DNA from: Arthrobacter alkaliphilus
GTDB taxonomy: Bacteria > Actinomycetota > Actinomycetes > Actinomycetales > Micrococcaceae
Length of the DNA: 64,000 nucleotides
Assembly: GCF_021483235.1 (NCBI RefSeq)
Contig: NZ_JAKEEC010000001.1
Span: 124,285-188,284, forward strand
Direction: 5' to 3'
In this document: piece by piece, positions 25,853-33,102 of the stretch
Numbering within the stretch: position 1 is the stretch's first letter
How the letters are laid out: each line of letters starts with the position of its first letter
Position numbers and translations under genes: made by a program
Notes under the pieces: model-generated
Databases searched by the model: none
Told to the model about the DNA's origin: nothing
The model's input: only the letters and a program-made list of their open reading frames with translations

Positions 25853-25874
25853 TGTCCGGGGAATTTCCCGGACA
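25853..25874. repeat. Hairpin upstream of the CAU tRNA
   Basis: TGTCCGGG-gaattt-CCCGGACA, perfect 8-base arms. It lies between the end of the glycosyltransferase gene and the tRNA on the minus strand, so it could terminate the former or act as a processing stem; no T-run follows it. Confidence 0.45.
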
Positions 25875-25909
25875 AAACACTCTAGCAATAATAGACACGG
25901 GCGCTGAAC

Positions 25910-25993
25910 TTCCCCGCTTTTGGTAGTCATCGAGCCGCCAAACCCGGATGAAACCGCTGGTTGTGGTCGCTTCGCTCGCCCAAAAGCGGGGAA
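25910..25993. repeat. 14-base inverted repeat with 56-base spacer
   Basis: TTCCCCGCTTTTGG (25910-25923) and CCAAAAGCGGGGAA (25980-25993) are perfect inverted copies. It lies just downstream of the minus-strand glycosyltransferase gene, between it and the tRNA. Possibly a terminator or a dispersed intergenic element. Otherwise the 167-base gap 25847-26013 shows no gene. Confidence 0.5.
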
Positions 25994-26013
25994 TTCGCTC
26001 CGCCGCGACGGCG

Positions 26014-27210
26014 CTAGATCACCTTGTCTTCGTAGCCCGCCCCGCGGTAGAGGTCCTCGAAGGTCTGAAGTGTGCCTTGGATGCTGTGCGGCTCCACCAT
26101 GGCGCGGCTGGCCTTCCCCATGGCTTCGAGTTCACCGGCCGGCAGACGGAAGAGTTCGGTGATCCGGGCTGCCAACTCGTTGCTGTCCCCCGGGGTGAAC
26201 AGATGACCGTTCTCGCCTTCCCGCACCAGGTGGGGCAGGGCCATCGCGTTGGCGAGGAGAACGGGCGTCGACGCCGACATTGCCTCGAGCGTCACGAGGG
26301 ACTGAAGTTCGGCGGTTCCGGGCATGCAGAACAGGTCCGCCCGAAGGTACGCCTTCCTCAGGTCCTCATCGCTGGCGAGGCCCAGGAATTTGACCCTCCC
26401 GCCAAGGCCAAGGCGCTTGGCCTGCGCCTCCAGTGCGGCACGGACCTCGCCGCCGCCGACGATTTCGAGGTGCACGTTGAGTTCGGCAGGCGTCTTGGCG
26501 ACGGCGTCGATCAGGACGTCCACGTGCTTTTCTTCAGCAAGCCGGCCGACAAACAGAACAGTGGGGTTGGCATTCGGCTCGATCTCTTCGCCCGGCGCGA
26601 GTTCATAAGCCGCCGCGTCGATACCGTTGGAGAGCGGCAGGACCTTGCGGAGGAAGGCGTGCTGGTGCATGGCTTTCGCGGCAAGCGGGGTGGGGGTGGT
26701 CACGACGTCGGCCTGGCCCATGACCTTGCCCATGTCCTTCCAGGAAATTCGTCCAATGATGTCCTTGAACCATTGCGGGAAGGGCAGGAACGGGTTGAGG
26801 TTCTCCGGCATGAAGTGGTTGGTGGCGACGATCCGGATACCGCGCTTCTTGGCCTCGTAAAGGACGTGCTCACCGATCATGTAGTGGCTCTGGATGTGCA
26901 CGACGTCGGGATTTATCCTGTCGAAGAGCAGCCCGATTTCCTTCTTGATCTCCCAAGGGAAGCAAATCCGGAAGTATTCGTGCGTGAAGACGCCGTGGGA
27001 CCGCAGCCGGTGCACAGTTGCCTCGTCCCGGAATTCGGTGAAGCTCTTTCCGTTGTCCGCGCGGCAGGCCAACACATGGACGTCGTGCCCCCGCGCGGTC
27101 ATCCCCTTGGCGAGCCGGTACCCGAACTGGGCTGCACCGTTGACGTGCGGCGGGTAGGTGTCGGCCGCAATCAGGATGGTGAGGGGTTTGGTGGATTCGG
27201 GAACAGTCAC
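26014..27210 (-). CDS. GT4 family glycosyltransferase (lipid-linked sugar transfer likely)
   Basis: 398 residues from a GTG with AGGAG upstream. GT-B fold, family 4: ILIAADTYPPHVNGAAQFGY, TVLFVGRLAEEKHVDVLIDA, VKFLGLASDEDLRKAYLRAD and PGTAELQSLVTLEAMSASTP. It resembles actinobacterial alpha-mannosyl or glucosyltransferases that build glycolipids (PimB/MgtA type). Neighbours encode a CDP-alcohol phosphatidyltransferase, consistent with phospholipid or lipoglycan assembly. Donor and acceptor are not determined. Confidence 0.85.
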   Translation of the reverse strand: MTVPESTKPLTILIAADTYPPHVNGAAQFGYRLAKGMTARGHDVHVLACRADNGKSFTEFRDEATVHRLRSHGVFTHEYFRICFPWEIKKEIGLLFDRINPDVVHIQSHYMIGEHVLYEAKKRGIRIVATNHFMPENLNPFLPFPQWFKDIIGRISWKDMGKVMGQADVVTTPTPLAAKAMHQHAFLRKVLPLSNGIDAAAYELAPGEEIEPNANPTVLFVGRLAEEKHVDVLIDAVAKTPAELNVHLEIVGGGEVRAALEAQAKRLGLGGRVKFLGLASDEDLRKAYLRADLFCMPGTAELQSLVTLEAMSASTPVLLANAMALPHLVREGENGHLFTPGDSNELAARITELFRLPAGELEAMGKASRAMVEPHSIQGTLQTFEDLYRGAGYEDKVI

Positions 27211-27319
27211 GTGGAGAACTCCTGATGGTCACGGTGCGAACACCGTAAAACGTTTGGCCCTGCGGTATCTTCGCCGGTTGCCTGCCGCGGGTGTGCGGGG
27301 CATGGTGGTCGAACTTGCC

Positions 27320-28225
27320 CTAGGCCTTCCGGCTTGCAGCCGCCTTCGCGTCACGCTTTCTCTTGGTGACCTCGGGATGGTGCCGGCTCAGGGCAATAAC
27401 CCCAACGATAGCAAGGGAAGCGGCCGCAGCCATGGCGATGGCCAGCACGGCGTGGACATCGGGACGAAGCTCACCCAAAATTGTGATCCCGATGGCAATT
27501 CCAACAATGGGGTCGATCACGGTCAAACCCGCGATGACCAGATCCGGCGGGCCGCCCGAATAGGCACTCTGCACGAACCACGAACCAAGACCGCCCGCAG
27601 CGGCGATGGCGACCACGGTGTACCACTGGACATTGAGCAGGAAGTGCCCGTTGGGATCGAGCAGGTGACGGCCGATGATGCGCGTCAGCACCGCGACGAA
27701 GCCAAACAACACCCCGGCACCCAGGATGTAGACAAAAGCGCTCATGCGGTGCCGGAACATTGCCGCCAACGTGCCGAAGAGCCCGACGGCGAGTGCCAGG
27801 AGCAGCACGATGGTGATCTCGTCTTCCCCGCTGACGTGGTGGTTCTCCTGTGTGGCGTTGACTGCCAGCAGGACAAACATCGCCGAGCCGGTCACGCAAG
27901 CAGAGATCGCCACCACGGTGCCGCGGTTGATACTGAGCCCCTGGTCCTTGGCGTTGACCACCGTGGTGATGACCAAGGCGATCGCACCGATAGGCTGCAC
28001 CACGGTCAGGGGTGCCGATACCAGGGCGATGGCGTTCATGCCCATGCCCATGGCAAGCAAAAGCAGCCCGAACATCCAACGCGGATTACGGAGAAGCCTC
28101 AGGAAACCGTGGGAACTCAGCGCGAGGCCACCGGTATCCGCTTTCACCGCGCTCCCCTGGCGCTGTGCACCAATGGCAAGGCAGAAGGCTCCGAGCACTG
28201 CGAGGAGGACTGCGAGCCAGACCAT
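27320..28225 (-). CDS. NIPA-like/DMT family membrane transporter
   Basis: 301 residues from the ATG at 28225, which overlaps the upstream stop (TGATG). About nine hydrophobic segments, starting MVWLAVLLAVLGAFCLAIGA and including NAIALVSAPLTVVQPIGAI and ILGELRPDVHAVLAIAMAAA. Charged C-terminus (TKRKRDAKAAASRKA). The QPIGAIALV region resembles NIPA Mg transporters and EamA/DMT exporters. Substrate unknown. Confidence 0.75.
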   Translation of the reverse strand: MVWLAVLLAVLGAFCLAIGAQRQGSAVKADTGGLALSSHGFLRLLRNPRWMFGLLLLAMGMGMNAIALVSAPLTVVQPIGAIALVITTVVNAKDQGLSINRGTVVAISACVTGSAMFVLLAVNATQENHHVSGEDEITIVLLLALAVGLFGTLAAMFRHRMSAFVYILGAGVLFGFVAVLTRIIGRHLLDPNGHFLLNVQWYTVVAIAAAGGLGSWFVQSAYSGGPPDLVIAGLTVIDPIVGIAIGITILGELRPDVHAVLAIAMAAAASLAIVGVIALSRHHPEVTKRKRDAKAAASRKA

Positions 28226-28848
28226 CAGCCGCGACCGCCGTCGTTTGCTTTGAGTTCTTTGCCCTTGCGGAGGATTGCCCAGAAATAGTTGTAGGCCGCC
28301 ACCCAGTGCCCGATCAGACCCAGGCCCAGGCAGACCCATGCGATCGCGAAGTAGGCACCGGCGCCGGGAATCGCGAGCTTGGACAGGACCAGGAGCGGGG
28401 TGCCTAGGAGAAGGAACGCCGTCCGGATCTTTCCGATCCTGCTCACCGGGAGGTCCGGGTGGCTATGGAAGTAGAACAATGAGGCCGTGGCAAGGATGAC
28501 GTCGGGCACCACGAGGGCCGCGAGGTACCACCAAGCCACCACCCCGGCGATGGCGAGCGTGACAGCGACGGTGATGAGTGCCAGCCGGTCCGCGGCGGGA
28601 TCGAGGATGCGGCCCAGCTTAGAGGTCTGGTTGAAGCGCCGCGCGACGTAGCCGTCCACCCAATCAGTGCCGCCCATGATGGCGAGAACCAGGACGGCGA
28701 AACCGTACTGCCTTTGCCACAGCACCAGCCACACGAACAGCGGGGCACCCATGAAGCGGAGCACGGTCAGCAAATTGGGGAGGGTAAAGATGAGATCGTG
28801 GTCGATCTGTGGCTGGCCCGGGCGTGCGCCTGCACCGATGAACTTCAC
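28225..28848 (-). CDS. CDP-alcohol phosphatidyltransferase (PgsA-like)
   Basis: 207 residues from GTG with GGGGGACAG upstream. Complete CDP-alcohol signature D-x2-D-G-x2-A-R-x8-G-x3-D-x3-D in GGTDWVDGYVARRFNQTSKL and GRILDPAADR. Six hydrophobic segments. Transfers a phosphatidyl group from CDP-diacylglycerol (made by CdsA) to an alcohol such as glycerol-3-phosphate; the exact acceptor is uncertain because actinobacteria carry several paralogues. Confidence 0.85.
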   Translation of the reverse strand: MKFIGAGARPGQPQIDHDLIFTLPNLLTVLRFMGAPLFVWLVLWQRQYGFAVLVLAIMGGTDWVDGYVARRFNQTSKLGRILDPAADRLALITVAVTLAIAGVVAWWYLAALVVPDVILATASLFYFHSHPDLPVSRIGKIRTAFLLLGTPLLVLSKLAIPGAGAYFAIAWVCLGLGLIGHWVAAYNYFWAILRKGKELKANDGGRG

Positions 28849-28898
28849 CTGTCCCCCTTTCCGCAGTCCGCAGCTAACACCGCACCCTGCCGTCCCGA

Positions 28899-29747
28899 TT
28901 ACTTCTTGAACAGCTTCCGCAATCCAACTGCGGCCACCGTGGCGGAAGCGGCGAAGAGGAACAGCTCCTTCCAGCGCGCGGCAAGGCGCTCCGGCAGCCC
29001 GGCGGGAACCTTCTCATTGAAATCTGCGATTTTGTGGGCAGCGAAGCGGCGTCCCTCGTCGAGCTTTTGCTCGGCAACATCGCGCAGGACCTTCCCCTGG
29101 GTCTTGACGTCAAGCTCGACGGCGAGCTGATCGCGAACGTCGGCGAGGTGCTCGCGGCGCTGCTCCAAACGGCGGAGCAGCTCAGCTTCGCTCGGGGCGG
29201 GGGGCTGCTCGGCCTTGTGTGCTTCTGCCTTGGCGGCCTTCTCGGCCTTGGCTTTCTCTGCCGCCGCCGCTTTCGCTGCCTCCGCTGCCTTGTAAGCCTC
29301 CGACGACGGGTCGAGGACGCTGGCGTCGAAGGACGTACCTTCCTTGGCTATGCCGAGATCGTGCTTGATGCCGCGGATGGTTTTCTCAGGAACGAACGGC
29401 ATGGCGCCCTTGAAAGCACGGAAGGCGATGAGTGCCCCGATAAGGATGATCAGAAGGAACGCCGCCGCAACCACAAGCGCGGCCAGCCACGGAGGCATGA
29501 CCGTAGCCAGGCCTAGGATTGCCGCCACAACCAGGGCGATCACCAGCAAAGCAAGAAAGACCAGCGCAACTCCGGCGAACGCGCCGGCAATCCCCAGTTG
29601 TTTGCCCTTGGCTTTGAGTTCAAGCTTGGCGAGGCTGATTTCGTCGTTGAGCTGCCTCGGCGCGAGCCGGGCTGCAAGTTTCAGGGTGTTCGGCAACGCC
29701 GAAATGCCCGGGCGTTGGCCGACCCGGCCGCTGTGACGTCCACTCAT
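28899..29747 (-). CDS. Holin-X-like membrane protein with long helical tail
   Basis: 282 residues. Residues about 20-120 form the same amphipathic-helix plus two-helix module as the protein at 18894-19319 (RLAPRQLNDEISLAKLELKA, then two hydrophobic helices). Residues about 150-190 are an Ala/Lys/Glu coiled coil (AAEAAKAAAAEKAKAEKAAK). The remainder has a DUF3618-like region (SEAELLRRLEQRREHLADVR) and a final hydrophobic segment (FLFAASATVAAVGLRKLFKK). It therefore looks like a fusion of the two modules that are separate genes at 18.9-19.9 kb. Confidence 0.75.
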   Translation of the reverse strand: MSGRHSGRVGQRPGISALPNTLKLAARLAPRQLNDEISLAKLELKAKGKQLGIAGAFAGVALVFLALLVIALVVAAILGLATVMPPWLAALVVAAAFLLIILIGALIAFRAFKGAMPFVPEKTIRGIKHDLGIAKEGTSFDASVLDPSSEAYKAAEAAKAAAAEKAKAEKAAKAEAHKAEQPPAPSEAELLRRLEQRREHLADVRDQLAVELDVKTQGKVLRDVAEQKLDEGRRFAAHKIADFNEKVPAGLPERLAARWKELFLFAASATVAAVGLRKLFKK

Positions 29748-29924
29748 AGCTCCCGCCTCACTGCTTCCATCTTGCTCCTACCAGGCTCCGGCACGGAGGC
29801 GAATACACCCGCCCACGCGCGCCTGTCCACAAAACTATCATTCAGCTTCAGCCTCAACTTCCGGGACGGCCCTGCGGCGCGCCCCGCCAGCGCTGATAAA
29901 TATGATCTTTCGCACATATGATGG

Positions 29925-31154
29925 ATGATCGTGAACCCTCCCCCTGCACCGGGCGATTCCCTCAGTCGACGCGAAAAACTCCTCTACATCCTTCTGCTCG
30001 GCGCTTTGACCGCCCTGGGCCCCTTTACCGTGGATCTCTATCTGCCGGCGTTTCCCGCACTCGAGCACCATTTCGACGTGTCAGCAGCAGCAATCCAACT
30101 CACCCTGACCGGTACCACGGTTGGCTTCGCCATTGGCCAATTGGTGGTGGGGCCGTTCAGCGACAAGTTTGGCCGCCGGGTGCCCTTGATCCTTGCAACG
30201 GCCCTGCACATCGGCTCTTCCCTCGGCGCGGCGCTGTCCACCGACATCGGCACGCTTGCCCTGTTCCGCGTCCTGATGGGCGTCGGTGCAGCCGGTGGCG
30301 GCGTGGTGGCGATGGCCATGGTCCGGGACCTGTTCGCAGGCTATGCGATGGTGCGGATGTTCTCCCGCATGTCACTCGTGAACGGCCTGGCGCCCATCCT
30401 GGCGCCGATCATCGGTTCACAACTGATGTTGTTCATGCCGTGGCCCGGGATCTTCTACTTCCTGGCCACCTACGGCATCCTGGTGATCGTTGCCGCCGTG
30501 TTCCTCATCCGGGAAACATATCCTGCCGAGCTCCGCAAGCACACGGCGTCGACGGCGGCCCAACGCTACAAGGCCGTGTTCGCCGACCGGATCTTCGTAG
30601 GGATGCTCTTTGTGGGCGGGCTCAACTTCGGCGGACTGTTTGCCTACCTTTCGGCATCCACCTTCCTCTTCCAGCAGGTCTACCACTTTTCCCCGCAGGA
30701 ATACGGCTTGCTGTTCGGCGTCAACTCCGTGGGCATCGTCGCCGGCGTACAAATCAGCTCCCGGGTCATCAAGCGGGTAGCACCGCAATGGATCATGGCG
30801 TTCGCCACGGCGTGGATGCTGCTCATGGCGCTGTTGATTGTGACGTTCGCCATGCTCGGCTTCGGCCTGTGGGGTGTCATGGTCCCGCTGTGGTTCTACA
30901 TCCTCGCCACCGGCTTCATGTTCCCTTGCGTCCAGGTGATCGCCCTTGCCAAACACAGCGCACAGGCGGGAACCGCTGCTTCGCTGCTGGGCGCCTCGAA
31001 CTTCCTGATGGCCGGCATCATCCCGCCGGTGGTCGGCTCGCTGGGCGTCGGTTCCGCGGTTCCCATGGGGGCGGTCCAGGCCGCGTGCCTCGCAGGCGCC
31101 GTCGCGGCCCTGTGGTTGGTCGTGCGTCCCCGGTCAGTCCCTTCCATCCACTAA
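29925..31154 (+). CDS. Multidrug efflux MFS transporter, Bcr/CflA type
   Basis: 409 residues, 12 transmembrane helices. MFS motif A (GPFSDKFGRRVPLIL) and Bcr/CflA signatures (LGPFTVDLYLPAFPAL, GVGAAGGGVVAMAMVRDLF). Expected to export drugs such as bicyclomycin or sulphonamides by proton antiport. No good ribosome site; the start could be the ATG at 29925 or the GTG at 29931. An imperfect direct repeat (ATATGAT) lies just upstream and could be a regulator site. Confidence 0.88.
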   Translation: MIVNPPPAPGDSLSRREKLLYILLLGALTALGPFTVDLYLPAFPALEHHFDVSAAAIQLTLTGTTVGFAIGQLVVGPFSDKFGRRVPLILATALHIGSSLGAALSTDIGTLALFRVLMGVGAAGGGVVAMAMVRDLFAGYAMVRMFSRMSLVNGLAPILAPIIGSQLMLFMPWPGIFYFLATYGILVIVAAVFLIRETYPAELRKHTASTAAQRYKAVFADRIFVGMLFVGGLNFGGLFAYLSASTFLFQQVYHFSPQEYGLLFGVNSVGIVAGVQISSRVIKRVAPQWIMAFATAWMLLMALLIVTFAMLGFGLWGVMVPLWFYILATGFMFPCVQVIALAKHSAQAGTAASLLGASNFLMAGIIPPVVGSLGVGSAVPMGAVQAACLAGAVAALWLVVRPRSVPSIH

Positions 31155-31163
31155 GGCGCGTCC

Positions 31164-31187
31164 CGCCGTCGGGCCCTCCCGACGGCG
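31164..31187 (+). terminator. Hairpin after the MFS transporter gene
   Basis: CGCCGTCGGG-ccct-CCCGACGGCG, perfect 10-base arms starting ten bases after the stop. No T-run follows, as is common for actinobacterial hairpin terminators. Confidence 0.6.
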
Positions 31188-31227
31188 GCGCCGCATCCCG
31201 GGCGCCCACGCCCGGTAGGCTCAAGCC

Positions 31228-31407
31228 ATGACACGCAAACCGCACCGCAACGGCCGGGGCCTTTTCCTCGGAGCGATGCTCGGCGCCGTCGTCGGCTTCC
31301 TGCTGGGCCGCGGGGCCGGAAGCCCCCTGTTCGGTGCCCTGCTGGGTGCCGTGGTCGGTTCGGCCATCCTCTACAGGGTCAATCCCGGGCCCTGGAAGCG
31401 GGACTAA
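31228..31407 (+). CDS. 59-residue glycine-zipper membrane protein
   Basis: MTRKPHRNGRGLFLGAMLGA start; two hydrophobic Gly-rich stretches (GAMLGAVVGFLLGRGAG and FGALLGAVVGSAIL) arranged like a glycine zipper, ending NPGPWKRD. A TAGGCT box sits six bases before the ATG with no ribosome site, suggesting a leaderless transcript. Function unknown. Confidence 0.65.
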   Translation: MTRKPHRNGRGLFLGAMLGAVVGFLLGRGAGSPLFGALLGAVVGSAILYRVNPGPWKRD

Positions 31408-31467
31408 CGGGCCCGAGCGCGGCCTCGGGGCCTGTTGTGGGTCATGGCCCGGATATAAAGTTGAGAT

Positions 31468-31878
31468 GTGCCCCGTTGGCAGGAACTGCAGCCCATTCCG
31501 GCCCCATGGCAGCGCAAGGATGACGGCATCCTGCCGCTGTGGTGGGACCGTCTGTGCACCGTGACAAGCCCGCAATCCGCGGCCCTTTATGCTGCGGGAC
31601 TGTTCACGGAGGACCGCCGCAGGCCGATTGCGCAATGGTTCAATCCGACGAATGGCGCGGCCCTGCTCGTCGCCCCGGAGACCTCGCCGGAATGGCCCGT
31701 CCAACGCTTCGGAATCTTCTACGCGCCGCCTGGAGGCGGATTCACGCGCGTCCACTCCGCAGCCCACGAATGGCATCCACGCGAGCCGCGCACGCCGCCC
31801 ACCGAAGATGACGCGTTCCAAGCCGCGGTGGCCGAAGCAGCGAGATTCCTGCACGTGGAAATGACCTTCGTGCGATGA
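31468..31878 (+). CDS. Hypothetical protein
   Basis: 136 residues from a GTG (MPRWQELQPIPAPWQRKDDG). Soluble, Trp and Pro rich, with no motif I recognise (ILPLWWDRLCTVTSPQSAAL, RRRPIAQWFNPTNGAALLVA). A TATAAA box eight bases ahead and no clear ribosome site suggest a leaderless message. Overlapping frames on either strand look like shadows. Confidence 0.6.
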   Translation: MPRWQELQPIPAPWQRKDDGILPLWWDRLCTVTSPQSAALYAAGLFTEDRRRPIAQWFNPTNGAALLVAPETSPEWPVQRFGIFYAPPGGGFTRVHSAAHEWHPREPRTPPTEDDAFQAAVAEAARFLHVEMTFVR

Positions 31879-31924
31879 TCCGGCAATGAATTTCTGCCCA
31901 TTCGAATAATTACGCAGATCAAGC

Positions 31925-31966
31925 AAAAAAACAGGCCCCGCACCGATGTAAACCGGTGCGGGGCCT
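31925..31966 (-). terminator. Rho-independent terminator after the GAU-anticodon tRNA
   Basis: Perfect 13-base stem AGGCCCCGCACCG/CGGTGCGGGGCCT (31933-31945 and 31954-31966). On the minus strand it is followed by GTTTTTTTG, a strong T-run. This is a complete intrinsic terminator just downstream of the tRNA at 31972-32044, evidence that this tRNA gene is transcribed as a unit. Confidence 0.85.
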
Positions 31967-31971
31967 TTGCG

Positions 31972-32044
31972 CTCCTCCGACTGGACTTGAACCAGTAACC
32001 CTTCGATTATCAGTCGAATGCTCTGCCAATTGAGCTACGGAGGA
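31972..32044 (-). tRNA. tRNA-Asn body with GAU (Ile) anticodon
   Basis: 73-base perfect cloverleaf: acceptor TCCTCCG/CGGAGGA, D arm GCTCAATTGGCAGAGC, anticodon stem TTCGA/TCGAA with loop CTGATAA, T arm ACTGG-TTCAAGT-CCAGT, discriminator G. It is identical to the tRNA-Asn(GUU) at 35923-35995 except for position 35 of the anticodon (U to A), so it would read Ile codons AUC/AUU while keeping the Asn body and G73. Stems are intact and a terminator follows, so it is not an obvious pseudogene. A scanner would call it tRNA-Ile(GAU); isotype is uncertain. Confidence 0.9.
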
Positions 32045-32181
32045 ATGAAGCGGTTATGACTTTAGCAAAGGTTTTGCCCCAAAGTGAAATCGGGTCCCCC
32101 GGCACGCCGGGGATAGGATGGTGCGGCGCCCACACAGGGCATCCGTGGCCGAGCGACGTGACCGAGAGAACAGAAGGAAGC

Positions 32182-32952
32182 ATGTCCCAAACATGGTCAG
32201 CCGAGGACAACGTGGCGGAAGTCGGCGAGGACGTCTTCTTCGTCCAAGGCCCTGCCGTCAATTGGACCATCCTCAAACAGGGCAAGGAATTCACCCTCAT
32301 TGACACGGGCTATCCCGGGAACTGGCCCTTGCTCCAATCCAGCTTGAATTTCCTCGGACTGAGTATTGAAAATGCTGCCGGAGTTCTCCTTACGCACGGT
32401 CACTCGGATCACATTGGCAATGCCGCACGAATTTCGGCAATGGGCATTCCGGTATTTGCGTCCGACGCCGAGTTGCCGAACATCCGCCGGGAGGTACTTG
32501 AACAAGTCTCCGTGAAAGACCTTGGCTTGCGGATCTTCCGGCCCAGGGTCGGCGCGTGGGTGGTACACGCAGTCCGCTCCGGGGGCTTGTCCGACGTCGC
32601 GGTCCCCGGGGTGACTGCAATGACACAGGAAATCCTGGACGCGCTCCCGGGATCTCCGCGGATCATCTCCACGGGCGGCCACACCAGCGGCCATGCCTCC
32701 TTCTACGTCGCATCAGCCGAAGCCGCAGTCACCGGGGACGCCCTCGTGACGGGCCACGCCGTCAGTCCGGTGCACGGTCCGCAGCTGTTGCCCGCAGTCT
32801 TCCACCACCGCCCGTCGGAGATCCTTGCCGGCGTCGAGGTGCTCCGGCAGCTGGGCGCCAGGACGATCCTGCCGGGTCATGGACCGCTCGTGACGGTGCC
32901 CACCGGCATCATCGAGCTCGTCTCCGACGGCAGGTACGCCCCTTTCGCCTGA
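32182..32952 (+). CDS. MBL fold metallo-hydrolase
   Basis: 256 residues from the ATG at 32182 (AGAAGGAAG before it). Metallo-beta-lactamase fold with the metal motif LLTHGHSDHIGN, STGGHTSGHASFYV, VTGDALV and LPGHGP. Soluble, glyoxalase II-like hydrolase; substrate unknown. It sits alone between a tRNA gene and the polysaccharide deacetylase gene. Confidence 0.87.
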   Translation: MSQTWSAEDNVAEVGEDVFFVQGPAVNWTILKQGKEFTLIDTGYPGNWPLLQSSLNFLGLSIENAAGVLLTHGHSDHIGNAARISAMGIPVFASDAELPNIRREVLEQVSVKDLGLRIFRPRVGAWVVHAVRSGGLSDVAVPGVTAMTQEILDALPGSPRIISTGGHTSGHASFYVASAEAAVTGDALVTGHAVSPVHGPQLLPAVFHHRPSEILAGVEVLRQLGARTILPGHGPLVTVPTGIIELVSDGRYAPFA

Positions 32953-33102
32953 GTCCACGGCACCGCCGGGTACGCACAGGTGAGCCTGAGTGAAAGGCGG
33001 GGTCCAAAACGGGTATCACCCACTCTTAACCCGTGCTGCGCCTGGGCCCTAGGCTCCGGACTGGGGATTCCAACCCGGTCTGTGCAGGAAAAGGGGAAGC
33101 CG

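Noticed and set aside
25948..27225. 425-codon plus-strand open frame
   Set aside because: Antisense to the GT4 glycosyltransferase; no recognisable domain.
29918..31231. 437-codon frame overlapping the MFS gene
   Set aside because: Same strand, other phase; Arg/His/Pro-rich and no membrane pattern, whereas the frame at 29925 encodes a clear 12-helix transporter.
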